Shown here piece after piece: positions 34,214-46,430 of a stretch of 64,000 nucleotides of DNA. The notes beneath the pieces are model-generated. The model was not told the origin of the DNA. It searched no databases and was given only the letters and a program-made list of their open reading frames with translations. Source of the stretch: Multifurca ochricompacta (taxonomy: Eukaryota; Basidiomycota; Agaricomycetes; Russulales; Russulaceae). The stretch lies in contig WTXG01000128.1 in NCBI GenBank assembly GCA_022496185.1, positions 1 through 64,000 on the forward strand. The letters run 5' to 3'. A program made the translations under genes and the position numbers. The first letter of the stretch is position 1; every line of letters starts with the position of its first letter.

Positions 34214-36869
34214 AATTTCTAGTTGAAACCTAGCTCCACAAAGGCAGGCGGTGAGAAGGAAGCACTAGCCCGGAAAACTGAACGAACGACAAATGATGAA
34301 TGATGATGATGGGAAGTATGATTATATAATACACTGAGTAAGTGGATTACGTATTAAACGTGTTTAAGTCTGTGTGTGCGTCTGTGCGTGTGTTTGGTTT
34401 ACTGCACTTTGGCTGGATCCTGGATCCATAAAACTCCTCTTGGCATGAAATAAACATCTCAAGCAAAAATCATGGAACTTCTGGTCAATGCGATTTAAGT
34501 GACGTGACTTTCTTTGACCACTGACTGACTAATAGAGTACTAATATTTGACCTTCAGTATATCATTCATCCATTGGGTTGGCCTTGACAGACGCCCATCA
34601 GTCAATCATCATGAGATGACATGACTTGAACTGACTAACCCTTTTTTGCTGGCTGGGCGTTGACGAATGTGCCGCGTGTTATGGCTACCCTTTCAACAGT
34701 TTTTCCTGAATGGCGCGATGTCCAGGTGTCCAGGGGCATATTAAATACATTCTCTTTCCGGTGATCTATGGGGCAAAATTGATGCATGTACATATACATC
34801 GTGTCTTCATCCCACCTCGTCCGAATCTTGCAAACATTGAAGTGTCTATCCACCTATCCTAAGTACTTATTGCCTATGAACTGCATGCAGATGTGTGCGT
34901 CACGTCCCTATTTTTTGCGTTTCGAGTCATACAGTTCTTCCCCGGCAGCCGACGACATCCTCGCCTCGGTTTCGTTCGTTCATGCGTTTCAATTGATGAC
35001 CCACTCAAAGGTTGTGTTGTGTTGTGCTATAACTCGGACCAGTCAGTTGCAGTTGCATCCTTCCCCTCCCGATTGTGATGTCCGTCTGAGTTCACATGAC
35101 AGTCGTTTTAATCTCTCAATGCCCAATGTTGTAATAAGGTAATGTACAAGTTGGGTTTGGTTGGCGGGTGGTCAATACAACCAGAATCAGCTGCTGCAGA
35201 CCAACGAGCGTCCAGGCACGTTTACTGCACTTGCAGTCATCGCATCAGCCTGTACGCATAGCGAATGGATGGCTTTCTGTGTCGGCGTCGGCGTCTGCAT
35301 TCCCCAACCTTCTCTTCAACTTCCCTTCCACCGGCGTTACTTTGTCCGGTCTTCCGTTTGTCGTCGTCGCCATTTGACATTGACCCTGGTGCACTCAATT
35401 GCTCTCGCCATGGTGTCTCGCGCTGCTCTTTCTCCCTTTCCTCCTCTCACGTGATAGCTTTTCCTTCAATGTCACCACTAATCCCTCCCTCCCTATCTGT
35501 CTCCTCGTTCTCGTGTTGCATGTGCCTCTCAATGTTACCCAACAATGCCCACGCCTCACATATCCAGTTCAGAAATGGCCCTTCGCGTATGTTTATAATG
35601 GACAATGAGTTCCGGAAATGAAGTCCTCTGGTTTTCACTTTTGTGCTTATCATCTATGCTCGTAGCGGCATCCAGGATCGTGCTACGTGCTACATGTTAA
35701 GGCGGTGACTCCCCCAAAAAAAGAAATTTAAAAGTGGTCGGATATTCCTCCCTCCCAATAGAGCATCAGTAAAGGTACTAAGAATATTTAGTCGTTGTTC
35801 CTGACTACATCGAGGATCTCCTTAATGCGAATGCACGCCAAACCATCGTTTTTCGGTATGTTGATGATGTTCATTAGACTTCAATTTGACTAGTTGATAA
35901 AGGGTCAGAACTTGTGGACGCTTCAGAGCACATGAAGTATGTCAAAAATCGAGAGACGACAGTCACTGCGGGTTGCGCCTGGGCCGTTTACGACAGCACT
36001 TGGAAAGCGAAAAGTAAAAACTTTCAAGTGGGCGTCCATGCCAGCGATAGTGAACCACACGGCTCTTCCGCAAACCGATGTGCATGAATCAGGCACACAT
36101 AGCTTTAAAGAAGGTTCCAAACATAGTTGATCAACACCGATGTATGTTCTCATAAAGTAGAGCCCCCTCCCCACCGACCCCCATCAGGCTTGTCAACGAA
36201 TGTATTAGTCTGCGTTGCACGAATCAAATTGGTTTTTACTGTTTATTTATTTTTTCTCTCCGCGTAGCACGGGATTTTTATGCCAGTAACTTACTTTGGA
36301 TAACCCGCCGGCGGGATCTATGAATGAAAGATGGGAGGCTAACTAAATAACCGGGTGCATGTCCAGCGACCCAGCGTTTCCAGTGTTTGTACAAGTTGTT
36401 TGTAACTGTAACCATAACCCCATCCATAACCCCCGTCTCTAGACTTGCACGTCTTTCCAATGCGTCCTAGATGTCGTTCAAGTTCGTGGAGATACTTTTG
36501 AGGCCTATGGCTTGTTATCATTTACTTTACTACCCTTCCCTAGAGACGCGCTGATTAGCGCCTGCCTCGAGGGAGTGTGTTTACGTTAATAGAAGATGAA
36601 GGCGTGGCATGCATTTAGTCAATGTTCTCAGTGTCCGCTCACCCTGGAGCTTTCTCTTCTTCCCTCAATTTGCACCCGAAATACGTTCACCAAACGACGG
36701 GCTCCTAAAGGGGAACCGAATACACCAAGGTAGGTAGTTACACCCTTATCAATGCGGTGCAAGTCACCGGTGGGCGATGTTATAATTTTCAACTACAGCC
36801 GTTGGGATATAAATCTCGAGGGATTTGTTGGAGAAATTTCCACAAAATCCAAATCTACAGCACCCCCAA
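34214..36869. other. Long intergenic region upstream of SFM1 and the P450
   Basis: About 2.6 kb with no supported gene. It has (ATG)n-like repeats near 34285-34310, a GGATCCTGGATCC duplication near 34416 and scattered open frames without domain character. The last 100 bp carry a TATA-like GGGATATAAATCTCG at about 36805-36820, some 55 bp ahead of the P450 start codon, so the promoter of that gene is here. Confidence 0.45.
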
Positions 36870-39191
36870 ATGGCTATCTATAACCCATGGGTTCTGGCTG
36901 CATACGTCCTTGCTATCGCATGCATCTGGAGTGTATGGAGAATGAAGCGAAAGAACCCTTTCGGTGATTTGCCAGGACCACCTCCAGAATCATTCCTGTT
37001 AGGTGCGACATGACCCCCGCTACCCACCCCTTCCTCTTCTCTCTTCCCCTCCCCAAACCCGCTTACAGTAGCTGAGAACCATACCTGATTTACAGGTAAT
37101 CTCCGCCAGTTGATGAGGGAGCAAGTAGGTAGCTATGACCTGAAGTGGCAAGATAGTTATGGTATGGTGGCTAGGATCTGGGCACCCTGTAATGTATGTG
37201 ACCTTCCCCCCTCTCTTCAATTATCCTTGCTGATCCCATTTTATGCGCTGGCTGAGCAGGACGACCGATTGTGGATCTCTGATCCTAAAGCACTTCAATA
37301 TATTTTGCAAACCTCGCGCTACAACATGGTAAAGCCATATGCTGCACGGTTCTTGCTCAACTCGGCCACTGGGCCAGGCGTCAATGGCGCTGAGGGTAAA
37401 TACAATCACATTGTTCTGACAGATGGATAGGTGACGATATATTCCCGTAGGCGAGGACCATTATAGACAACGGCGGATACTTCTACCGGCATTTGGCCCC
37501 TCTGAAAGCAGGGCTCAAATCCCCGTGTTTAGACAATGTGCCAGTGAGGTAAACTTTTCATGGTTTTCTGCTGAACTATGGTATCCGCCTCTGACCCCCT
37601 TCTTTAGCTGGTTGATGAATTCAAATCCAAAATGGAGTCTCAGGGCAGCACTTCTCAAGAAACGAACATTCCTCATTTCCTAACTTACGCCATACTCAAT
37701 GCGCTGGGCTTGGCTGCTTTCAACTATAACTTCCGCGGTCATGGGAAAGATCGGGAAGAGTTTACTGCATCCTTACGTGACTTCATGTGCGTGTGCAAAC
37801 TCACTCGTCCCGCTCCTGTTACACTGTCGTTTTGCTGACCACCTTTGTATACCAGGGTCAAAGGATTTGGACTCCCTTCAAACGGGAAGGTTTTCTTCCA
37901 AGGCATCATGGATCATTTGCCCACATGGATGTTAGACTTGATGGTTAATCTACCCTCTTCCGGCCTCACCTTCTTACGTCGTCACGTGGAACTCTCAAAT
38001 GGCATTGCGCAACAATTGATCCAATCGAGGCTCACAGAAGAGGATGATGGCAACCAGAAGGACGCACTCAGTCGAATTGGTATCCCGCATTCTGCTTCCG
38101 TCGTCGTTCAAGCAACGTTTCTAACATGTCATATTTTTCAACTCAGTCATCGCTAACCGCTCGGAGTCAGAGCGATGGCGGCTCAGTGACAAAGAGCTCT
38201 TTCCTCAGCTTGCGTACGTATTCTTTTGAAATGATGATGATAAACTGGAACTGGAGCTGATGGTCCGTAGCACCATTTTGGGGGCTGGTCACGAGACCAC
38301 GGTGACTTCCTTGGGTTGGATACTTTTTGAGCTTGCAAACCATCCCGATGAGCAATGGCAACTCCGCGAGGAGATATTAGCTGCACGGGCTGGTGAGAAC
38401 GGAGACGATTCTAAGATGGTTAATTTGGATGCGCTTCCTTTCATGAACGCAGTGATCAAGGTGAATCATATTCACCGCCTACTGATTATGTTCTTTGTGA
38501 CTGGAAATACCTTTTCAACATCAGGAGACTCTACGGTTCGATACGGTTGTTCCCCATCTTTTCCGCGAGGCGATTCGCGATGAAGTCGTACCCCTGTCCA
38601 AACCGATCCGTTGCAAGTCTGGCAAGGTCATAGACGAGCTTTTCATTCCCAAAGGGACCAGCATTATCATATCAGATGTCGCATATAACAGGTAGCAACG
38701 TTAATACCCTACTCTCAGGGAAGAAGAGCTGAAACGTTTTCCAGGAATAAGGAACTGTGGGGCGAAGACGCAGATGTCTGGAGGCCAAGCAGGTGGTTAG
38801 ATGGGACGGTCAAAAACACAGGCTTCAATGTCGGTGTGTGGGGCAATTTGTACGCAAAAAAAACGATTTCCTTCTGTCTGGATCTCACACTACGTGATCG
38901 TTACAGAATGTCTTTTGGCGCCGGGCATCGAGCTTGTCTTGGGTGGCGGTTCGCGTGAGTACTTGCGAACTAGGTCAGCTTGAAAGATCCGTCTGATGTG
39001 GCCATAACAGGGTGACAGAGATACAGTCATTCATGTTCGAACTCCTTTGGGGCTTGCAGTTTGAACTCACAGAAAAGTCCACGCGAGTTCGCAAGGAAAA
39101 CTGTTTGGTTATGCTTCCGATGGTCGGTGGTGAAGAGGAGAAGGGTAATCAGCTCCCGCTGAAGGTGTCCCTCATTGATCTTCCCAAATAA
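36870..39191 (+). CDS. Cytochrome P450 monooxygenase
   Basis: A multi-exon membrane-anchored P450. The N-terminus MAIYNPWVLAAYVLAIACIW is a transmembrane anchor, followed by a basic stop and the proline hinge LPGPPPES. Helix C shows DHYRQRRILLPAFGPSE; helix I has ILGAGHETTVTSLGW (oxygen activation); ETLR gives the ExxR pair; PSRWLD is the PERF-type segment; and FGAGHRACLGWRFA is the haem loop with its ligand cysteine. It ends at LPLKVSLIDLPK. The splice sites I checked are GT-AG and in phase (for example TTAG/GTGCGA at about 37001 and the haem exon after TTACAG near 38905), so the gene looks intact. It resembles the large agaric CYP families that oxidise lipids, terpenes or xenobiotics; the substrate is unknown and no biosynthetic partner gene adjoins it. 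Confidence 0.88.
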
Positions 39192-39776
39192 TGAGTGGGG
39201 TTAGTAGTACCATGTATGTATATTGTGAACGAATGATTTTTTCGGATAATGGAGTTTACCAGCGGCATCCTAGGTTTGCGCTAGGTAAGCTGGAGAATGC
39301 CGAAGGAATGCAACACAATGAAAAAGAAAAATACATGCAAAAAATGAGTTTTTTTGGGAGGCTCAATCATAATAACCGTCGGAAAGCGGAAGAGATAGCA
39401 CTGGTCAGTGCAGCCGGCGACAGAGACAGAAATTAGATTAGATGGTTAGGGAAAGGCTGAACTGAACTGAACTGAACTCATAAACACGGTGAGAGGACCT
39501 AGACTCCGCGTAAATGTCAGAGGAAATTACTTGGCAGATCGGCAAACCCGGAATTGGGCAATGTCACTTATCTCCTCTACCTGAATTAATATCCTCTTCG
39601 CCATCCTCTCGCGCCATCCCCATCCTCTCGCGCCATCCTTCTTTCTCCCAAACCACCACCATCAAGCTTGAGCCTTGCTCGCTTTGGGGTGTTTTTGTTA
39701 GCTAGATTGTACACATACCAAGTTATTCGTCCTCTCACTGTGGGCCCCTTCAGCCCATAAGCTCCCAACCACATCA

Positions 39777-42700
39777 ATGTCAGGCGGCAATGCTGACAAC
39801 CCCATCGAGGTGGGTTCGTTGCAGTCGACGGACTCATCGATTGTCCTGGTGGGGCCACAAATCGTGACCCCATCCCCTCCTCCTCCATACGTCCCACCCC
39901 CTCACACTGGGGGTGAACACCTTCTCCTCGGGGCCGCAAACCCCCTCTCTTTCCCTCCGGAGCTGCCCTCGGATGAAGCGGTCATCGCTTACCTCCGCCC
40001 GATGCTCTACGACCCTGTCGACACTCCAGACAGGGCCATCCGCCTCGACACCGCTGCCCATGAGCGGTGTGTTGAATACCTCAATGAGGCCCGTCGCCGG
40101 GACCTCCACAATGTTGCTGAGAATAGCATGGGCTATTCTCTTTATTACCTTGCGGCTGCCCTCCGCATGGAAGAAGCGTCCGATATGGGCATCACTGCTG
40201 CGCTCCTCGAGCGATCGAACAGCATTACAACAGCTCTCCTCGACACTGGCATTCAGCGTTCAGGTGAGATTTCTTATAACACTGGTCTCGAACCAGTCTC
40301 TTGGGGCAGATTGCTCCGGAACATCCTGGGGGCTGCGATTCGGGGCTTACTCCGATCTCCCTCTGCCATCTCCCTTCTGGACTACCACGAAGGGGGTGAA
40401 TTTGCTGATGCGGTTTCACTACCGCGTGGGGCCGAGGTCCCCCAAACACCTCTTGCTCACCTGCAGGCGATGGCTGCACAACTCCATCAAATCTTAAATG
40501 GCCGGCAATCGAACGCCCAAGCCCACATCGATGGCCTCAGCGCCCAAATTGACACATCCCTGCGCGCCTCGTTGCGCGCCGAGTGGCTGGCCCAGGTCGC
40601 CACCCCAGAATTCCTTGACGAGCTCCGTCTCACCCTCCGCCAGCAACTTGAGACTGAGGTTGCGGCCGAGGTGTACGTGGCCCGCGAACAGACCCGCGTG
40701 CGCATCCAGTCTGAGCTGGAGGCGCAAATGTATGCCGAAGTCTCGCAGGAGATCTCGGCTTTTCGTCTCCAGTACTCGGCGGAGCGCCACGAAAAGGCCC
40801 GCGCTGAGATCGATCTCCTGGCCATCTCACCCTTGGCCGACCTCGACCGCACCCTGCGCACCAAGTTGCGGATCTCAAAAAAGAAGGCAAGACGCGAGTC
40901 CCCGACGACGCCCACATGCTCGCTCTCACGCTCTGCCCCGTATCCATCCCGCCCGGTCTCCCGCGCCTCCTCTCGCTCGGAGGACGTGGTTCCTGAGACC
41001 CAGCCCGCCGCCCCGATGGCGGTCTCTCCCCCGGTGATCTCACAACCACTGGAGGAATTCTTCCACCTGACCCGGGCCTCTGGCTTCGACGCGGCATACC
41101 ATGGTACTGCCGCGTCCATCCACGCATTCGAGGAGGAAATGCCGGGCCCTGAAGAGGGCCCTCGAGCTGAGTCCTCCTCCCTCTCCTACCTCACCGAGGT
41201 AGCAGCTGACCCCGTGGCCCCACCACCCCAACCCTCTGATCCTCTGGACCGCATCGCGGCCACACTCGCGCTTGTCCTCGAGCGCATCGACCGATTGGAG
41301 AGAGGCATCCCCGCCGCTCCCGCTCCTGCCCCTGCCGCACGCCCGGCTGCTGCCCGTCCTACTGGGCCCAAGCCTGCTCCCGCGGCCTGCGCCCCTGCCC
41401 CTGGCCCAGGCCCCGTGCCTCCAGCGGGCCCTGTGGGTGCGACTCCTCCCGACAACTTCCGGGTCGTCGGCCCTACGACTATGGCGCAGCAACTCCGCGC
41501 TGTTTCTTTCGCCCAGGCCGCTACGAAGGCCCAGGGCCGCACCATACAGGGTGCGCTGAACCCTCGCGGCCCCCCCAAGGCCGCTTCAACCTCTCTTACG
41601 TGTGTGCCGGCTCAGGAGCACACCACGGAGGTCTCGGTGATCCTGCCGCCTCTTCCTGCTGGTGTGCTCTCCCGTGGGCTGCCACCCCCACCCCAACTCC
41701 TTCTGGGTGCTAGACAAGCCTTGCTCAAGCAGGCCCCCTCAGCCCCACACCTTCTCTCTGGCCGCTGGTCTGTTGGCGCCGGCCGATCTGAAGGTAATTT
41801 CATTTTTACCTTTGCTGGGGCTCACCCGCTTCAGTCACTCCTGCCCTACGAGCCCGCGCTCGTTAAGCAATTCCCCGGGGGCCACCTTGTTCCCACGCGT
41901 GGCTGGGAGTGGTTCCAGCTCCGCGATGTCTATGTCTCGGCTGGTGATGGGGTCATTTTCGACCCGGCCACCCTTCAAACGGAACTGCGCCGTAACGGCC
42001 AGTTCACGCATTCGCTCTTCCCGTCTCCGCCGCGCTGGCAGCAGGAGCCGACCAACATCCGCTCCGCGCGCGCGACGGTCGTCTTCGCCCTTCATGGGCT
42101 CTCCCAGGTCGAGGTTGTGCGCCTCCTGCGCACCCCCTGCTACATGTTTGGACGATTGGCTCGCCTTGTGCACGCTGGCCCCGCCCCGACTCTCATTCAG
42201 TGTGGCCGCTGCCACAAACTGGGTCACCGCACCCAACAACTTAAACGCGCCAACGGCCGCCGGGTTTGTACCCAACCCCTGGACAAGCCGCTCTGCTACA
42301 AGTGCGGTGGCACCCACCCGTTTGCGGAACACAATGTCCGCTGCACCGGCCCCCACCAAGTCGCAGGACAGTGTGACTGCATGTTCAAGTGCCTCCTCTG
42401 CGGACAGACCGGGCATCACGCCCGCTCTGCCAAATGTCCAAAGAGGGGACCTTTCGCTGCACCTCCACTCGCGGATACTCCTGCTAACTGGACAGGACCC
42501 TCCGTGACCCCGGCACCAGTGCTCGGAGCTACGCCTGGGAACTCCCAGACGGCAGCCCCCGCTGATGATTTTACAACAGTTTCCCGGCGTGCCAGGAAGC
42601 ACGCGGCTCAACCTGCCCCTGCAGCCCAGCCCGCCCCCGCTGCCCCGGCCCCGACCAAGACGCTTGTTGCGCGCCCTGACGCGCGTATGACTACCTCGCG

Positions 42701-43163
42701 GAAGACTGCCCGGCCTCCTGTTCAGGAGGCTCCGAGTACGTCCTCCATTTCTAACTTCACTGAGACCCCGGCCACGGTTGCTGGCACACCTTCCACAGTG
42801 TCGGCCCCCGAGCCCACCCCTCGCCAACACACGGAGCAGCTTATCGCCTCTGTCTCCTCGGCCTGCCACACTCGTGGGGGCATGGCCGCCTTCCTCTTCG
42901 ATGGCGAAGTCCTTACAGCCCGGGGGATGCAACACCTCCGTCTCTTGCTCGATTCCTCGCGCCGCCGCGAGGCGGCCGTCGAGCTCTACTTTCTCGACTG
43001 CCTCATCGGCGGGAATGGGAATGGCGTGTCTGTACTGCGGCGCATGGCCCAGGACTCTCCCGACCTCGTCGAGCTCATCGACAGGGTGACCAAGCTCCGC
43101 AACCTCATCCCCGCGGGCCCATCCCCTGCTCCCTCCCTCGACCCCTTCGCCTTCCATGTCTGA
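39777..43163 (+). CDS. LINE ORF1, Gag-like nucleic-acid-binding protein
   Basis: An uninterrupted frame of 1128 residues. The N-terminal third is Pro-rich then helical; residues about 230-365 look coiled-coil-forming (LAQVATPEFLDELRLTLRQQ). A Pro/Ala-rich linker follows. Near residues 808-895 lie three zinc-knuckle-like clusters: CGRCHKLGHRT (degenerate), CYKCGGTHPFAEHNVRC and CLLCGQTGHHARSAKC. ORF1 proteins of LINEs coat the RNA and chaperone reverse transcription. Its stop codon overlaps the ORF2 start in ATGTCTGA, suggesting coupled termination and reinitiation. Confidence 0.88.
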   Translation: MSGGNADNPIEVGSLQSTDSSIVLVGPQIVTPSPPPPYVPPPHTGGEHLLLGAANPLSFPPELPSDEAVIAYLRPMLYDPVDTPDRAIRLDTAAHERCVEYLNEARRRDLHNVAENSMGYSLYYLAAALRMEEASDMGITAALLERSNSITTALLDTGIQRSGEISYNTGLEPVSWGRLLRNILGAAIRGLLRSPSAISLLDYHEGGEFADAVSLPRGAEVPQTPLAHLQAMAAQLHQILNGRQSNAQAHIDGLSAQIDTSLRASLRAEWLAQVATPEFLDELRLTLRQQLETEVAAEVYVAREQTRVRIQSELEAQMYAEVSQEISAFRLQYSAERHEKARAEIDLLAISPLADLDRTLRTKLRISKKKARRESPTTPTCSLSRSAPYPSRPVSRASSRSEDVVPETQPAAPMAVSPPVISQPLEEFFHLTRASGFDAAYHGTAASIHAFEEEMPGPEEGPRAESSSLSYLTEVAADPVAPPPQPSDPLDRIAATLALVLERIDRLERGIPAAPAPAPAARPAAARPTGPKPAPAACAPAPGPGPVPPAGPVGATPPDNFRVVGPTTMAQQLRAVSFAQAATKAQGRTIQGALNPRGPPKAASTSLTCVPAQEHTTEVSVILPPLPAGVLSRGLPPPPQLLLGARQALLKQAPSAPHLLSGRWSVGAGRSEGNFIFTFAGAHPLQSLLPYEPALVKQFPGGHLVPTRGWEWFQLRDVYVSAGDGVIFDPATLQTELRRNGQFTHSLFPSPPRWQQEPTNIRSARATVVFALHGLSQVEVVRLLRTPCYMFGRLARLVHAGPAPTLIQCGRCHKLGHRTQQLKRANGRRVCTQPLDKPLCYKCGGTHPFAEHNVRCTGPHQVAGQCDCMFKCLLCGQTGHHARSAKCPKRGPFAAPPLADTPANWTGPSVTPAPVLGATPGNSQTAAPADDFTTVSRRARKHAAQPAPAAQPAPAAPAPTKTLVARPDARMTTSRKTARPPVQEAPSTSSISNFTETPATVAGTPSTVSAPEPTPRQHTEQLIASVSSACHTRGGMAAFLFDGEVLTARGMQHLRLLLDSSRRREAAVELYFLDCLIGGNGNGVSVLRRMAQDSPDLVELIDRVTKLRNLIPAGPSPAPSLDPFAFHV

Positions 43164-45727
43164 GTGCTCCATCCTGAGCCTCAACATTCAGCATAGCAAT
43201 GTGAACTTGCACGCTGTGCTGAACTCCAACAAACAAGACCACATTCTTTTGGTTCAGGAGCCCTGGTTTGGCCGAATCGGGGTCTCCCGCTCCGACACCC
43301 TTCCCGACAGTCAGGATACCCTCGGTGCCCCAGCCCACCCTGGCTGGGATTTCTTCTACCCTTCGATGCTGGCTCTCGCCCGTGCAAAAATGCTCATTTA
43401 TGTGAGGAAATTCCTTCCCTCACAAACTAACGTTCCTTTCCCGGCACAGTTCACCACCCGGCATGACCTCTGCGCTCACCCGTGCGTACTGGTTGGTGAC
43501 CTCCATCTAGGTGCTCAGACCTTGCGGATCGTGTCTTTCTACAACGACGTTCGGGATCCATTGGCTCTCCGCGCTCTCTCTTCGCTTGAGCTTGATGACA
43601 CCCCTACTGTCCTAGCCGGAGACTTCAATCTCCATCACCCGGATTGGGCCCCACCTGGCTCAAACACCCCCACCTCGCCCTCTGCTTCCGCGTTCCTTGA
43701 CTGGACTGCTGACCAAGGCCTTGAACTTGTGTCGACCCCCGGAACCATCATGCGCCGCGCCTCTAACCATGTGGGTAGCGTCCTTGACCTTGTCTGGGCC
43801 TCTTTGCCGCTACGGCTCAGTGGCTCTCTCTCTCCGTGCACCGTTGACTGGGCTGCCAGCCTCGGATCCGATCACGCCGGTATCCGATTCTCTTGGCAAC
43901 ACTCTCTGATGGAATTTTCGCCTGCCGACCCTGTCAAATCGTACGTCACCAAAATTGACGACGACGGCCTTAAGGCTTGGCGCGACCATCTAGAACTCTC
44001 GTTACCGACTATCCCAGTCTTTCATTCTACGGAAGACATTGACTTGTACGCTGCCCTGCTGCTTGACGTCATCACCACGACTGCGGACGCCCATCTCGCT
44101 GTCACCATCACTCCGCGTGCCAAGCGGGCCAAGTGGTGGAACCCCGCATGTATGCAACGTGTAGTGGAGCTCCATCGTTCCAGATGAGACCCTGCCGCTA
44201 AGGCCTTAGCCGCCGCGGCCCTACACAAAGAAATACGTCACGCCAAGCATGCCTGGACGAACAACGCTATCGCCACCCAGGATGTTTGGGACGTCGCGGC
44301 TTGGCGCCATGGGCGCAAGATCTCCATTGTTCCGGCTATCAGACGACCCTCTGGCCCCCTTCTCTGGGACCGCTCAGCCATTGAGGATGTCTTCGTCGCG
44401 CAATTCTTTGGCTCTGAGTCTACCCCAGTGCCCTGCTCATTTGAGGATGACCCACCCCAGTTCCCTGTTTGGGACTGGCACCCTTTCACTGCTGACGAAA
44501 TCTCGGACCATCTGATCAAGACTTCGTCCAAGTCCGCCCCGGGTTTTTCCAAAATCAACTGGCGGATCCTCAAATGGGGCTGGCCTGTGCTGAGCAAGTC
44601 AGTCACAGCGCTTTTCAACGCCTCCGTCCTTCTCGGACGCGTTCCCACCGCCTGGAAACGGGCTCTCACGGTGGTCTTACCCAAGCCAGCTCGACCCGAT
44701 TACAGCCTGGCAAAGGCCCACAGACCTATCTCCTTGCTGGAGACTATGGGGAAACTGCTTGACAAGGTTCTGGCCAAGCGTCTCACCTCTGACATAGATC
44801 GCTACGCGACTCTCCCGTCCACCCAGTTCGGCGCACGATCCAACTCGTGCTGCCTCGACTCCGCCCTCTCGTTGGTGCACGACATCACGCGGGTCCAGGC
44901 CTCTGGCATGGTCTGCGGGATGGTGCTCTTCGACGTATCGGGATTCTTCGATCATGTCCACCCCCAGAGGTGTTCTGCCGTCCTCTCTAGGCTTGGCTAC
45001 CCCCCTCAGGTTGCGCGGTGGGTGCACAGCTTCCTCACTGACCGCTCAGCCTGTCTCTCCTTCAACGGTCACGTCGGCCCTCCCCATGCGACCACCATTG
45101 GCACCCTTCAAGGCTTGCCCATATCCCCGGTCCTCGCCACCCTGTATGCGGCGCCCCTCCTACACCTGGCCTCGACCTGGCAAGGCTGTCGGCTGTCCAT
45201 GTACGTGGACGACGGCTTGCTCTTCGCCTGGGCCCCCACCTGGGATGAGGTCACGGCTTCCCTGCGGCACCATTACGGGATCGCCATGGACTGGCTCCGA
45301 CGCGCCGGCATGTCTGCTGACCCGGCGAAGACGGAGGCTCTTTTCTTTTCACGCGCTCGCACGCGGAACTTACCTCCTCGCGAGATTTCCCTCCCCTGCG
45401 ACGATGGCACGGAGTTCATTGTCAAAGCAGGGGCCCAGGTGCGATACTTGGGATTTTTCTTCACTCCTTCCCTCTCCTGGCGACCTCATGTAGATATTAG
45501 GGCATAGCACAAGTCCAGGTAACTCGTGAGTTTTTTGAGTAGAGCCGTGGGAAAACTCGCGGGTATTGATACTCACGGATCCGGGTGATCCGTGGGAAAA
45601 TACTCATGCGGATCCGGGTATTGATTTTGGCACCCCGGGTACCCGCACGGGTACTCGCGGAATACTCGTGGGAATATTATTATATAAAATTATTTTTTTA
45701 CTAGGCTCATCAACCTAGAACAGAAAT

Positions 45728-45803
45728 GGCTGAAACATGGATTGAACCTAAGACCTCCGGGAACAAGCTCGGTCCGGTGCTCTAACCACTAAGCCACCCA
45801 GCC
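45728..45803 (-). tRNA. tRNA-like (pseudo) sequence within hAT-C
   Basis: Read on the minus strand, this 76-nt segment has a 7-bp acceptor stem (GGCTGGG with TTCAGCC, using two G-U pairs), a D-arm GCTT/GAGC, an A-box-like TGGCTTAGTGGTTAGAGC and a B-box-like GGTTCAATCC. The anticodon arm is distorted (CCGG/CCGG with a 13-nt loop) and the T-stem pairs poorly, so no anticodon can be assigned. It is best seen as a degenerate tRNA or tRNA-derived SINE head with intact RNA polymerase III promoter boxes. Confidence 0.55.
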
Positions 45804-45844
45804 TCACTGGTAAAGGCACACAATATATTATATATAGGGTTATG

Positions 45845-46430
45845 CAGAATTGATTTTATCACTTGTATCTATTTAATTGTGAACGCGTTTTGATCTTATC
45901 ACTTGTATTAGATGTATATCCTAAGTATCTAATTAACTGTGAACGCGTTTTTGATCTTATCACTTAGATGTATATCCCAAGTATCTAATTAATTGTGAAC
46001 GCATTTTTGATCTTATCACTTAGATGTACATCCTAAGTATCTAATTAATTGTGAACGCGTTTTTGATCTTATCACTTAGATGTACATCCTAAGTATCTAA
46101 TTAATTGTGAACGCGTTTTTGATCTTATCACTTAGATGTACATCCTAAGTATCTAATTAATTGTGAACGCATTTTTGATCTTATCACTTGTATTAGATGT
46201 ATATCCTAAGTATCTAATTAAATGTGAACGCATTTTTGATCTTATCACTTAGATGTACATCCCAAGTATCTAATTAATTGTGAACGCATTTTGATCTTAT
46301 CACTTGTATTAGATGTATATCCCAAGTATCTAATTAACTGTGAACACATTTTTGATCTTATCACTTAGATGTATATCCTAAGTATCTAATTAATTGTGAA
46401 CGCGTTTTTGATCTTATCAATTAGGCGTGA
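45845..46430. repeat. Tandem array of about ten 57-bp units in hAT-C
   Basis: The repeated unit reads TGTGAACGCGTTTTTGATCT, then TATCACTTAGATGTAYATCC and TAAGTATCTAATTAA; ten TGTGAACGC (or TGTGAACAC) occurrences can be counted. Each unit holds an imperfect palindrome (TTAGAT…ATCTAA) and so could form a hairpin. Unit length varies slightly because some copies have an added GTATTA. A diverged single unit is present in the family-A elements. Confidence 0.9.

Noticed and set aside
39777..43187. Long minus-strand open frames opposite LINE ORF1 and ORF2 (for example 43187-41835)
   Set aside because: They are mirrors of GC-rich codon bias on the coding strand and lack domains.
45845..46430. Regular 57-bp repeats as a possible CRISPR-like array
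   Set aside because: Repeats are head-to-tail with no unique spacers and lie inside a hAT element in a eukaryotic genome.
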